Shown here in pieces: positions 10,145-21,637 of a DNA stretch of 64,000 bases; positions within the stretch are counted from its first letter, which is position 1, and every line of letters starts with the position of its first letter. Both the position numbers and the translations under genes were made by a program. The DNA comes from Galeruca laticollis (lineage: Eukaryota; Arthropoda; Insecta; Coleoptera; Chrysomelidae): assembly GCA_963921935.1 (NCBI GenBank), contig OY998184.1, positions 27,655,067 to 27,719,066 on the forward strand. The letters run 5' to 3'. A model generated the notes under the pieces. The model did no database searches, was not told the DNA's origin, and saw only the letters and a list, made by a program, of their open reading frames with translations.

Positions 10145-12030
10145 CTTCCAACCCAGGAAGATATAATTACTATGGCTGGAAAGCAGTGGTAATAAATCAT
10201 TAAATTTGTCGACGAGGAAACGATGGAGGATATGATCCCCTCAGTTTCAAAAACAATGTTTCTTCAGATTTGAGAAAGATGAAGGGAGGTTATTAAGACA
10301 GTTTGATTTGCCTTCCCATATGAGTGGAAATTACCAAAAATTGATGGTTAGTTTTATTGTATTCAATATAGCATTCTATAATTTTGGACATTTTAAAATG
10401 TAAATTGAGTGAATGAAAAGACGAGTAGTGAGTGTGTAATTTTATTAAAATTCCAGCTAAGCGCTTTCAGCCATTAGGCCATTCTGAAAGCTCTCGTCAA
10501 GAAAAAAATATATAACAGGTGTCAAAAAACATCAAACCCTGTAACTGCTACATACAATGGAATAAAATGTTTGATATTACATCATTATTTAAGTGAAATT
10601 AGTTAAAATCACTCTATAAAGAGCGTGTACAAATGTAATTCACATAATGAAACGTCTGATTTGAAATTATCAACTAAAAGATATTTGTGTACACCCTCTT
10701 TATAGGGTAATTTTAACAACTTTTACTTGAATAATGATATAACATCAAACATTTTATTTCATTGTATGTAGCAGTTACAGGGTTTGATGTTTTTTGACAC
10801 CTGTTGTATATTTTTTTCTTGACGAGAGCTTTCAGAATGGCCTAATGACTGAAAGCGCTTAGCTGATTCAATAAAATTTCACACTCAGTACTCGTCTTTT
10901 CATTCACTCAATTTATATCTAGTGTGTACACCATACTCAGACAATTCCATTTTAAAATGTATCCATTGAAGAAATAATTATCTGGGTTTTATTTTATGTT
11001 ATAGCTATATTCCCTCCACCAGCTATGGGATGGAAGGTATTGACCCCTTGCCGATTTTCATATATAGCCCATGGTATGACAATTTATGGGAAATGAAAGT
11101 GAGTATTAACTTTTGTTGAGGCATTACGTCTAAGTATTTGGACTAACGGTAACCAAAAATCCAAAATATCCAATAAAGACAAAAAATAAAAAAAATGAAA
11201 AAAAAATAGTTAAAAACCAAAAAAAATCAAGAATTCCTAAAAAAATCGAAAGCTTCAAAAAAGGAATTTAAAAAAATCAAAATAATTTAAACATTCAAAC
11301 ATTTTTTTATATTTTTTTTGGCTTAGTACAAAAACATGTGTAAACTTATTATTTCAATAGTAAGCGCATTGTGTTTTCTTTTGTTGATATAAGTTTTCAA
11401 ACATATTTGTGTGTTTACTTATTTATTGTTGTTATTTTGTGTGTTTACTTGTAGAACCTCAACCAGAAACGAGAAAGGACTTCCACGAGACGGTGGGATT
11501 TTTAAGAGCCCTTGAGAAACAGTTTAACAATCATAGACTGCCAGGAGCTGCAGAGTAACTTAAACTGCCTTATGCGATGGAACGGAATGCTTTCAAATGT
11601 AGAAATATACGTATATGCAATATACTAGGTTTAAGCTTGTAATATAAACCTATTTCATACTTCCAGTAAATAAATAAAGATGTGTTTTAAGTGGAAATGA
11701 AATGTTAGATATATTATTCCAAATTTTGTACAGTCACGAGTGCTGTTTAGCACACTTATATCTAATTACTTGGCACCTTGTATTTACAGAGCTGGGCAGT
11801 ATTTAACAACTTTTCCTTTAAAAATATTTTAATTACTTTTGTTCTAACATTCACAGTAATTATACTCAAATGTTTTCTTTCACAGAAAGTTGCCAAAAAT
11901 AGTAGTTAACTACTCATTGCTAACACTTTTTTAAATTAAGTAAGTAGCAGTTATACTCCAGTAGTTTGTCCAGCTCTGTGTGTTTATACGAGTGTAATAA
12001 AAATAAATAAATTGAAATAAACTTATCATG
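10145..12030. repeat. 1.9-kb dispersed repeat, copy 1
   Basis: The whole stretch from AACCCAGGAAGATA to TACGAGTGTAATAA matches 30170-32020 in the same orientation with scattered substitutions and small indels. It contains a foldback insert (10401-10915) and three exon-like segments described under findings: about 10205-10265 (open frame VDEETMEDMIP), 11010-11095 (open frame ended by a GTGAGT donor) and 11454-11557 (open frame FHETVGFLRALEK after a pyrimidine-AG, ending in TAA). It may be a duplicated genomic segment or a transposon that captured gene parts. Confidence 0.8.
10401..10915. mobile_element. Foldback (palindromic) element inside dispersed repeat copy 1
   Basis: The left half, starting AAATTGAGTGAATGAAAAG, is the inverse of the right half ending CTTTTCATTCACTCAATTT, over about 250 bp per arm. 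The spacer, near 10655-10680, is only a few tens of bases. Conserved blocks include the inverted pair GCTAAGCGCTTTCAG / CTGAAAGCGCTTAGC and the pair CATCAAACCCTGTAACTGC with its inverse. No open reading frame. The other copy of the repeat has the same insert at about 30425-30914, so it was present before the repeat was duplicated or is part of it. Confidence 0.75.
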
Positions 12031-12179
12031 GGTATAAATATTTCCAAATCAAATAATGGAATCTCCATCTATTTCAGTAACTTCAAAGATATATCCTTAA
12101 CTGATACAGTATACAAATTAATTATAACACTCACGATTGGAGGACTACTGGAAGATAAAATCAGTATGCTAATGTATTA

Positions 12180-12480
12180 TACAAACTTCACTTGGACTTT
12201 AGATGAGCATCAAGAGGAAATAGAATATCTAACTTAGTTTGATATTAACCTGGGCATAAGACAAGGAGGCGAATTGTCGACTATACTCTTCAATATGGTG
12301 ATGAAAGAAATGATCGCAAACTCAATAGGTTAATTATTAGAAAAATTTGCCGGACAGTCGCATATGCGGACGATGTTATTATTATATCAAGAGAAATAAC
12401 CTCAAAAATAAGGAGGCATGCGTTCAATACCCGGTATAAATAAAAAAACCAATAAAGATTAATAAAAGAAAAGATAAACA
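12180..12480 (+). pseudogene. Non-LTR reverse transcriptase fragment
   Basis: Two RT palm motifs are readable in different frames: GIRQGGELSTILFNMV at about 12250-12300 and VAYADDVIIISRE at about 12358-12398, the latter with the catalytic YADD intact. A stop at 12237 and a frameshift between the motifs show decay. The GxRQGxxLSxxLFN form is typical of insect non-LTR endonuclease-RT genes. The RT tail at 13020-13560 on the opposite strand is of a similar type but cannot be from the same copy in this orientation. Confidence 0.75.
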
Positions 12481-12510
12481 GAAGGCAATACAATAAATTT
12501 CTATGAATAA

Positions 12511-12667
12511 TAGTGTTTTTAAATGAAACTCACGGTCTCTAGTTAATTCCACAATATAATAAAAATTATTGAAAATTCTAAAAAATTGTCAATTTTTTAG
12601 AATTTTCAATAACTTTTATTATATTGTGGAATTAACTAGAGACCGTGAGTTTCATTTAAAAACACTA
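12511..12667. mobile_element. Hairpin MITE, near-perfect palindrome
   Basis: Arms of about 72 bp (TAGTGTTTTTAAATGAAACTC at the left, its inverse at the right) meet at a loop of a few bases near 12590. TA stands at both ends, as for Stowaway/mariner-type MITEs. In addition, the 15-bp sequence AATTTCTATGAATAA occurs directly at 12496-12510 and 12706-12720, which suggests that a slightly longer unit was inserted or duplicated. Confidence 0.75.
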
Positions 12668-13019
12668 ATATGAGCATATTCCACGAAGTAAAAGTCGAGA
12701 CAGTCAATTTCTATGAATAAAATATATTTTGGGTTCCATTGATTGATCCCCGGCAATTTTAATACATTACCTAGTAGGGTAAAAACTACTCCCACGATGT
12801 GGATATTGGAATACGATAAAAAGGTTAGCGGTCGTTAGTCTTCAAATAACTAAGTAGTTCAAAAGTTTATTAAGTCTACTAGATACTACGCATAATTATT
12901 CATATCTAACTAAAACTTTGATTCACCGATTTATATAATATGTTACAAATAGTTACCAACATCTCATTGTTAAGAAAAAAAATAGAAATATTGTGGATTT
13001 CGCATCGTTCGTTCGTCAT

Positions 13020-13560
13020 CCGTGAACCCATCGAAGTGTAACATCATGTATTGAGTTTATCAATGACTTGCCTCTAGGAGTCTCTATTTTGGGCATGATG
13101 TTTTGCGTCTTGAGTGACAGTGAGCATCCCCTTGGTCTGCGGCCCTCAACCTTCCCCTCTATGATCAGTTTTTCCAATGCCTCTGATCATCTGGCAATGT
13201 GTCTAAAGTATTTTAAATACTGTGGGTTGACCATGAGTGGATAGTCTGGTTTTGATTCCTAGTTGTCAATGGTGCGGTGTGCTGTCCACGGTATTCGGAG
13301 CATTCTCCTATTGCACCGCATCTCTAGAGCATAAATCCTGCGGCGGTCTGCCATTTTCACTGTCCAAGTCTCTGACGCATATGTTGATATAGGGAGTATG
13401 AGGGTCCTCAGAAGCCTGAGTTTAGTTTTAACTATAATTGACGTGTCTTTCCATATACGAGTGACATTCGCTGTAAAGTTTCGCGCCATGGCGATGCGCA
13501 TACGGATCCTAGGCATTCAAAGCAATGAACTACTCCATAACCGGCTACATTTGTAGCATA
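13020..13560 (-). pseudogene. Non-LTR retrotransposon RT tail
   Basis: On the minus strand the reading runs from about 13520 (RIAMARNFTANVTRIWKD) through TKLRLLRTLILPISTYASET to ALEMRCNRRMLRIPWTAHRT, and then past a stop at 13258 to PQYLKYFRHIAR and IEGKVEGRRPRG near 13150. This order of blocks is the standard C-terminal region after the RT core in insect endonuclease-RT elements. The RT core and endonuclease are absent and the frame has at least two breaks. The segment probably entered as a 5'-truncated copy. Confidence 0.85.
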
Positions 13561-13590
13561 GAGGACATGATAGTTTGTAATAATATTTAA

Positions 13591-13729
13591 AGACCAGTTT
13601 CACCACATTCTGGTAAGTGTCGGATAGCTTATTCACAAATTTTGTCTTTGTCATTTGACCTAAAGTAAGAAAGGACAAAACTTACGTTTAAACTATTCAA
13701 CACTTATCAAAAGGTGGTAAAGCTGGCCC
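13591..13729. mobile_element. Small MITE with TTAA flanks (piggyBac-like)
   Basis: TTAA at 13587-13590 and 13730-13733 bound a 139-bp stretch with imperfect terminal inverted repeats: AGACCAGTTTCACCAC at the left, and the inverse of GGGCCAGCTTTACCAC at the right. An inverted AAGTGT(C/T)GGATAG-like block continues inward. TTAA target sites and a GGG-type end fit piggyBac-like non-autonomous elements. There is no coding content. On the minus strand it interrupts an otherwise open frame. Confidence 0.7.
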
Positions 13730-13733
13730 TTAA

Positions 13734-13889
13734 TCTTTCGACTTCCTGTATACAAAATTGTCTGAAACGGGTGAATCGACATTAGCATGTTGAGACGTAC
13801 TGAATGTTTGTACCGATTCCATTTTTATCTCAACCTTAACATTTACAAACTTTAAATTAGAAGCGTCATCAGGTTCCCTGTCAACAGTT
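13734..13889 (-). pseudogene. Possible protein-coding exon, interrupted by the TTAA MITE
   Basis: Minus-strand frame beginning after TTTTGTTTAG at 13890, reading ETVDREPDDASNLKF, VKVEIKMESVQTF and VSDNFVYRKSKD before hitting the TTAA of the MITE. If the MITE and one TTAA are removed, the frame stays open into 13586-13545. The acidic KVEIKME stretch resembles linker exons of insect zinc-finger genes, but that is only a resemblance. No partner exons were identified. Confidence 0.3.
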
Positions 13890-13924
13890 TCTAAACAAAA
13901 AGCAATCAGTACAAAAACATTCAA

Positions 13925-15100
13925 TTTAGTTGAATGTTTTTGGATCAGTATAGAAAAAAATCAGGAAATAAAAGTACTAAGAATTCGTACAAGTGCTTTC
14001 CGTTCGTCAACCAGCCGATGAAAATTTTGATTCGGATGATTAACTCAAAACAACCTTCATGCAACAATTAATTTTTGATTGTTTCTTATATTAATAAACG
14101 ATTTTATAACAGGGTCATCTAAATTTAACTCGAATATCATATTTGGTGCACGTGTACTGAAAAGTCTAGTCATTGTGAGACTGGTTTTTTACCAAGTGGG
14201 TAGTGAACCATGTAACATAATATTAACATATACAACGCGCGTGCATAAACCGTTTAATTATTGAGAAATTCAACATAATCAATTAGAGCTAAATGAAATG
14301 AAATTTCCAAGTTCAATTAAATAATTGTCAATTTTCTAGTAATTTCATTAGTAATAATTGGACTTCTTAAGGTGGGTGTCTACTTGAGATTTTCAATTTC
14401 GGGAGTTGATATGAGCAGCTTGTCTAAATTTTAATAATAAAAACTTGCTGTCATCATGGTATGTCACATAATTTTGCTAAAAAAGAAACAAAAATAAAAA
14501 GTTAAAAGGACGTGTAGGGTTAAACCATGGATTCGCGTATAGACTGCAATAGGGACGTTGAGTAATTTTTGGAATTGCTTTTATTTTAAAGATAGACCTT
14601 GTATGAATACGAAAAAAAAGTTTTATTTCGTTAATATAGATGATAAGTAGTTCTAAATATGATAAAAGAGTATATGAAATGTGTAAGGCATTTCTCCCAT
14701 TTGTAATAAAATATATCAATGTAAAATTATAGGCGCTTACAGACATTTTGACATTTTTCACCACTGCACAAAAATCCATGTTTCTAGCAAAGAAACTTGC
14801 ACCATCATAAAATCAATATTCGGTAAGTTACAACTATTTTTTTATGTATGGATACTGTCTCCATTGGGATAAAAATCGTATAATATTATAGTTATTCTAA
14901 CAAATTATGAAGAAAAATAGTTCATATTTTTACTTGGTTATGAGAAATAAATCAACGTGTTAGTGCAGTGATGTCATTGCGCTCTGATTGGTGTTCGCTG
15001 TCACGTGATAATGTGTAATAAATAATGCAATTTAAAATAATTTTATTTAATTTAAGACGAATAATTAGTTTCTTAAAATGTTATTTTAGGTTTCTAAAAA
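13925..15100. other. No recognised feature
   Basis: AT-rich sequence with short frames on both strands and no motif that I can name. Weak inverted similarity around 14308-14371 was noted but is too degenerate to define an element. Confidence 0.4.
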
Positions 15101-15109
15101 CTGTTTTTA

Positions 15110-15770
15110 TTGAGCTCCAATCGAAATTTTCAACGAAAACAGATATAATCGTAATGCACCAATATGCTCCATGAATGTTTTTATTTGCACCACATTTCCC
15201 GAGAGACCACAGTTTATGGGGGTGGGGGGGGGTCAAATACTTGCTAGTGCCCCTTCCAATTGGAATTTTCAAATTTAGTACTTTGCATCGTCAATCGCTT
15301 GTAATGCACCATAATGCTTCACCGAAATAATACTTTGCACCCCTCCCCTCAGTTAGTAGTATCGCATTATTCAGAGTGAAGTTTCCCCCCCACCCAATGA
15401 TAATTTTCAAAAAATTAAGTAGCATTGGAATCCACTTCGAATGCACTCATATGCACTACTAAGAAAAAGAAAATCCCTCCTCCCCTTACCTAATTAAACT
15501 TCAATATATAGAGTGAAGTTGCCCCCCCCCAATGATAATTTTCAAAAGAAAAAAGTGACATCTGAATCCACTTCTAATGCACTCATATGCACCACTAACA
15601 AAAACAAAGTCTCCCTTACCTCTAGTTAGTTAAACCTCATTATTTAAAGTGAAGTTGCCCATCCCCAAAGATATAATCCGAAAAAAAATTTAGGGTAGTG
15701 GAGTCCACTTCTAATGCACGCGTATGTCCCACCAACAAAAACAAAATCTTCCCTTCCTCCAAATATAGAA
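15110..15770. repeat. Degenerate tandem repeat, about 135-150-bp unit
   Basis: A block containing TCCACTTCTAATGCACTC plus ATATGCACCACTAA and a C-rich run before AATGATAATTTTC recurs near 15150, 15300, 15435, 15570 and 15705 with increasing decay towards the left. The same unit occurs once, inverted, at about 19980-20085. Confidence 0.75.
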
Positions 15771-16255
15771 AGTATATGCTTCCCCTAAGCCAAAAAAATT
15801 GGAAAATTGACAAAATGATGGCAAACCTTAGTGAAAAAGGGCCCGGGAATAAATGGAGAGAGTAGAAAGTGTCTGTTCATCGATCGCTTGAAAAAAATCC
15901 TTTTTTTTTGTAAAGTGAGTAGTTTTCGTATGCTAGCAGGAAAAATGATGTAAACCTAATATGCGCGTAAGGTACCCGTTTGCACTGCCTTGATGAAGTA
16001 CTATAAAATGACAGAAGACACAATTTCGACTAACCACCCCTTGCAAACAATTGGAGCTTAGGGTTTATTCAATTGAACTCTCTACAGAATATCCATTTTA
16101 AATCGTTTTTTGAGGAGGATCTCACGTTGTATGCTCTTGTATATTAATCTCGCAGTTTTTAATGACGTCGTAGCTGGAGTTGTCAATGAGAGGAATAAAC
16201 GAACCACTAGCTATATAAAATTAGTTATAGCTTTTTATTGAAATAAAAAATATGT
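15480..16255. repeat. Left arm of a widely spaced inverted repeat pair
   Basis: From the last tandem units through CCTAAGCCAAAAA near 15785, GAAAGTGTCTGTTCATCG near 15870, GTTTATTCAATTGAACTC near 16065 and GCTATATAAAATTAG near 16210, this stretch is the imperfect inverse of 19490-20090. Divergence is moderate, with local indels. No open reading frame. Together with the right arm it encloses about 3.2 kb. Confidence 0.8.
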
Positions 16256-17256
16256 CACTGTCAAATTAAGATTTCTTGTAATTGAATGAAGTAAATTTAT
16301 TTTACAAAATAATACAAAATCTTTCACAAAATTACTTTTTACAGTAAGTTCAATTTAATTATGTGTATGTGTCAAACTAACAAATTACAAAATCAACTTT
16401 AGCTTTCCTTTTTAACAATTACAATACTTTATCTATACTACTACACATTAAAATTAAGTAAATTACGAACTAGAATACAGAAAACCATTTTATGAAATTT
16501 TATAAATGTATTGAACTATTCAAATAATTTTCGATTGTCAATTGAATTTGCAAATGTCAAACACCCGATCACAGTCCTAATTTTGTTCAATTTAGTCTCT
16601 CCAATTATGATTATTTATTATGTATGCTTAAATTTCCATTTCATTTTTTAATTCAAAATTTATATATAGAATTATTTTAGATGCACCTATATTTAATATG
16701 GAAAGGCATGATGTGTCTCGTAGAAATAATGCATTATTTACGCTGGTAATAGTTTGGTATAGACTCACCAATATTCTGGATTAGGGCACATCAGTCTAGA
16801 ACAATTTTGAATATTATTCAGAATTCAGGATCTTCACTTTCCGGATTACGAATAATTTTTTTACAACACGCACTGAATTTATAATAATTCAAGTGTGTTC
16901 GGGGAACTCTTTAACTTTTTAGATGTACACCGTTGGGAAGATGTAATTAGACTCCCACTCTTACTTCAATCAACAAGAAAACTTTTGCTTACTCATTCCT
17001 GCTATTTTATAAAAAAACTAAATTTGTTTTCTTATTTGTCTTGATAAAACATCTGCTCTTAATTTGGAATATTTCATGACATGACTTGTCTATTAGTCAA
17101 TATACTCTGTGTAAATGTAATCTGAAACTAAATCATGCCAAATTTGACATATACTGTCTAAAACAAAAATTTTGAATATCGTATACAATAATGGGCATAC
17201 CAAAAGTATTACAACATAAATAAATGAATTATTTTAGTTTTCAAATGAAGGAGCTG

Positions 17257-17257
<1 letters not shown>

Positions 17258-17326
<69 letters not shown>
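17258..17326. repeat. (AT)n microsatellite
   Basis: Uninterrupted AT dinucleotide run of about 69 bp. Confidence 0.98.
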
Positions 17327-17329
<3 letters not shown>

Positions 17330-18090
17330 ATAGTGATATGAATAGGGTGAGAGAAATTTTAATGTTCAAATAGACATAAATATATTCTTTCTAATTTTCC
17401 CTACGTTGGGCTGACAAGTTATTGTGATATGTTATTTGGGGAGAGAGAGAATGTTTAAAAAGTTTAAATACTATGAATTATTATTTTTAGTTTAGTTGAG
17501 TTGATATTTAATTTTTATTTGCCCGGTGTATTTTAAAATTTAAGATTTATTTGTAAAATAATTATTTCTTTGCATGAGAAACTCTTTTATCTCAGAGTAG
17601 GGTTCAGATGTAGAAAAACAAAAAAAATTTCAATTTCTAGTATGAGCGCCGAAATTCAAATACTATTCCTATCTTTCAATAAAAATTTTGTTTGTCAAAA
17701 TATACTTGCTTTATTATTGTTTCCAAAGAAATTCTAAAGACGGTCCTGTGTTTAATGCTGAACCTCTCCACAGTTCATAGATGTCAGTTTAAAGCTACCA
17801 AATGTTTAAACTAGATGGAGCAATCACCATAGATAAATGAAAAGTCTCAAGAAAACAATTTCACAATGTTCTTCAAATAGAAAAACGTTATTTTAATGCT
17901 ATAGGAACAAATACATTATTCTTTTACAAGGATATACATTAATGAAAAACTATTTTCTATTATGATCATTCATTCAAATAAAGTCATCCACTCAAATGAA
18001 GTACAATTTCTATATCTAATTCAAAATAGGCAACTTTTAACACAAATCTTATAATACGAAATCCGTTATATAAACGTCTATGATAGGAAA

Positions 18091-18383
18091 ATGGCGGAAG
18101 ATAAAACTCATAAGCGTCTGTTTAACATCAAAGTTCAATTCTTTGCACTAAATGGGTAAGTTTACTCTAACTTCCTTTTATATAATTAAATAGTTTTAAA
18201 TACCTTTTTTCACTGTATAGTTCAAATAATGCACATCAATAAATGTTTCTTATTTTGTTTTAGGTTACCTCTTGGAAAATTCCATACCATTTGTCCAGCT
18301 TGCATAATATCCAGAAACAGTGCTATACTTCGTCCACATCAATACATTTTAATCAAATCATATAATCCAAAGCTTTCTAAAAG
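18091..18383 (+). CDS. Possible small split gene of unknown function
   Basis: Exon 1 is 18091-18155, reading MAEDKTHKRLFNIKVQFFAL and ending at a consensus GTAAGT donor. After a 108-bp intron, exon 2 starts at 18264 behind TTTTGTTTTAG and reads LPLGKFHTICPACIISRN, then ILRPHQYILIKSYNPKLSKR to a GTATGG donor at 18384; without that splice it runs on to a stop ending at 18450. The splice phases agree (phase 2), and TTATATAAA lies about 20 bp upstream of the ATG. I do not recognise the protein. No third exon was found with confidence. It lies between the two arms of the 15.5/20.1-kb inverted repeats, so it could be element cargo, a host gene or chance. Confidence 0.3.
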
Positions 18384-19400
18384 GTATGGGGGAGACACCG
18401 TTCCACCATACAATATTTTACTTAATTACACCTATAAATTTTATGGTTAGTATTCAAATATAATTACCAATTTCCTATAATGTGTACTTCTGCTTGCTTT
18501 AAATATATTACTCTAGCTTTTAAGTATAATGTATTTCTTTCTCAAATTTAGAATGCCAAGTTATTGTTTTTTTTTAAAGTTTCAAAATTTTTCTTCTAAA
18601 GATGTTGCTTCTTCCAAATTTCTACCCGAAAAAAAAGTACTTAGTCAATAGACTGTATAATCAACAAACTGTTCCCATTCAATTTTTTTTTATTATTATT
18701 AGCAACCTACTTGTCGCTGATAAATATATCTTAAAAGGATTCCACCAATCAAAATTGGTTATCAAATTCTTATTTGAAAGATTTCATTTCTAATAGTAGA
18801 TTGTCCATCCATCATTTTAAAACATTCTGTTTTGAGCCTCTTAAACGATTATAACTCATATATTTCTTCCTTAATTTGTATTTCAATAAATTTACTAAAT
18901 GACAGTTCTTGTTTTCTAAATTATTTATTCAAAATGTCAAATCGTTCGACAAATGTCATATTCCATAGAGTTAATGTTTTCCATTTTACTTCTTACATTC
19001 ACATATTTTAAATACTTATATAATCTCTTTTAAAACTTCCTTCAAACCCTAATATTCACTTCTTTAAAACAAATCACAATATTAATTTACTCTGACAATA
19101 AGAATAATGGGTTATTATTATTTCATTCATATGCAACAAACGTTTTAAAATTCTCTCTTTTAAATATGGAAGTTGTTTTTATGTCACCTATATTCTTATA
19201 AAGCTTGTTTTAATTCTTCCCTATAATCATACAGTTAGATCCTTTATATGCTTTCTCTATTGAATAGTAAATAGTACAGATTGTCTCCTTTTTAGATCAT
19301 TTTTTAAAAAAAAATCAAATTCCAAAAATTTTAATTGCTTGAAATATATAGTCTATTATTAATAATTCTGTATGCAGGGTGTTGCAGTTTTCACTCTATG

Positions 19401-19457
<57 letters not shown>

Positions 19458-19460
19458 CAT
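19401..19460. repeat. (AT)n microsatellite
   Basis: AT dinucleotide run with a few interruptions at its right end. Confidence 0.97.
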
Positions 19461-19489
19461 AGATATATATCAAAATGTTACTTATTCAC

Positions 19490-20090
19490 TTATTTTTGGA
19501 GAATGTATTTCAAGAAAAAGGCTATAACTTTTTTTATATAGCTAGGAGTTTGTATATTCCTCTCATTGGCATCTTCAGGTACGGCGTCATTGAAAACTGC
19601 GAGAGCAATAGCAAGAATATATACCTCCGCAGCAAACGTTTTAAAATGGATATGTTGTAAAGAGTTCAATTGAATAAACCCCAAGCACCAATATTGTTTG
19701 AAAGATTTACGTAGGCGTTGCTAGTCGTAATTGTGACTTCTGTCATTTTATAGTACTTCATCAAGGCAGTGAAAACGGACACCTTACGCGCATATTAGGT
19801 TTACAACAATTTTCCTGCTAGCGTACTAAAACTACTCACTTTACAAAAAAAAAGGATTTTGCTTCAAACGACCGATGAACAGACACTTTCTACTCTCTCC
19901 ATAACTTTCCGGGACCTTTTTCACTATGGTTTGCCATAATTTTGGCAATTTTCCAATGTTTTTGGCTTAGGGAAATGCAAATGAGTGCATTAGAAGTGGA
20001 TTCCGATGCCACTTATTCTTTTGAAAATTATCATTGGGGGGGGGGGTGTCAGCTTCACTCTATATATTGAGGTTTAACTAAGTTAGGGAC
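19490..20090. repeat. Right arm of the widely spaced inverted repeat pair
   Basis: Imperfect inverse of 15480-16255. Shared blocks are AAGGCTATAACTTTTT near 19520, GAGTTCAATTGAATAAACC near 19662, GATGAACAGACACTTTC near 19874, and one inverted tandem-repeat unit at 19980-20085. Beyond 20090 the similarity ends, so only one of the left-hand tandem units is kept here. Confidence 0.8.
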
Positions 20091-20740
20091 ACTACAGCTA
20101 AATTTCACTTCGTATTAAATACCCGCTGCGAGCACTCTTCCAATTCAAACTGTTGTTGAGATGCGAGAGTGGCTCTCACACCATCAAAAAACGGCCTATC
20201 CATATTCAAGCAAGTCTCGATTCGCTCGCTCTCCCGATAGTTTTTGTACTCTTCGATAGTTACTATCACAACTATGTCCATTTGAAAAAAGGGAACCCAT
20301 CTATAAAAATGATGATGGTATTCGTTAGATTTGATCAAATTTCTCTCAATTGTTATACACTGGCTTAAAGCTGTTAATTATTATTTATGTAGTGATCCAG
20401 AGCAAAAATTAAAAAAAATCTGTTAGAAGTATTTATTAATTGAGAAAAACTTTGTGCGAAGACAATAAACTTTTCTTTCTATACATTCTTGAATTTATAT
20501 TGAATCCAAAATCCCTCGTTTCGTTCTTCAAAATCTCGTTGAAAGCTTTCCCCCTTTCTTCACTCATATCTCATTACTTTTCAATAAGAAAATTCAAACA
20601 CGAGTACAAGGAATTAATATGTAGTTACTAGTTCACTCCTATCTGTTAAACATTTCCTATATATCGCAGAATATCTCTATGGTTTTCAAATTGTTCCTAA
20701 AAATTTTTTGACAACCATTTTGAATTGAAATAGTATATTA

Positions 20741-20856
20741 AAGTATAAGTGGATAAAGAGGTATTTCAAACACGCGCGATTTTTCGAGCACGACGGCGCA
20801 GCCGGAGTGCTTGAAATAGAGCAAGTGTTTGAAAGACCAGTTATCCACGGATACTT
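20741..20856. mobile_element. Short TA-flanked palindromic MITE
   Basis: Ends AAGTATAAGTGGATAA and the inverse of AAGTATCCGTGGATAA, with TA at 20739-20740 and 20857-20858. Inverted similarity extends inward to the CAAACAC/GTGTTTG pair (20768-20774, 20824-20830). The centre is unusually GC-rich (GCACGACGGCGCAGCCGG). No coding content. Confidence 0.7.
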
Positions 20857-21637
20857 TACGCTATTTTTTTATTGGTGCACTTTGAAATCATAAAATGTTA
20901 TTATTATATTATTACTACAAAAAAAAGGATACAATGTATATATGAATATATAAATAAATTTTGCAGAAAAAACCAAATAAGACATTGGTTCACAATGAAA
21001 ATATACAATTTAAAAACTAAAAAGTTGTCATTGATACTTACGCTTCTCATAGATAAATACTTTCAATACTGGGAAGAATGGAATCTCCTGTACTGAGTCC
21101 GAAGTCACAAAGTTTTGTCGAGTGCGCCATTACTAGCTACTACTAGATGGCAAGCTAAGCAAATACTAAAGGTTTATTAAATTATGCCTATATTGTTTTC
21201 TCTTAAATGAACAAATAAAAACAGTCACACAAATTAAACACTTTTTGAAACAACCTGTTATTTTATTTTGGCTTAAAAGTAGGATAGGTTCTTTCAAAAA
21301 GGTATTTAAAGCTTTTATCCGTTTTTATTAACCAGGATAGTTTATTAAAATACGAATGTCGACAAATAGTTTCAAAAATTTAATATAAAATTTTGTTTAT
21401 AAAATAGTACAGGTGATTTTCTTTATTTTCTTCTCAAACTTAAGATAAGAATAATTTATTGATAATAGCATGTGCTAACAAATATTACACATATGATACA
21501 ATATAATGGATTCCAATATTTTTCAAACACCAATTTTTTTCCGATATACATTGTGTATTTTGTAGTGTATTTGTCATCCAAGAGGCGATTTTCGTGTTTT
21601 TCCTCTTACATTTTTTTGTATATGTACAGTCGTCTAT

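Noticed and set aside
14477..14779. 100-codon minus-strand ORF
   Set aside because: Low-complexity Phe/Leu/Ile-rich translation of AT-rich DNA; no supporting feature.
20105..20338. 77-codon minus-strand ORF
   Set aside because: Charged and protein-like in places, but no splice sites, motif or second copy; an overlapping plus-strand frame is equally long.
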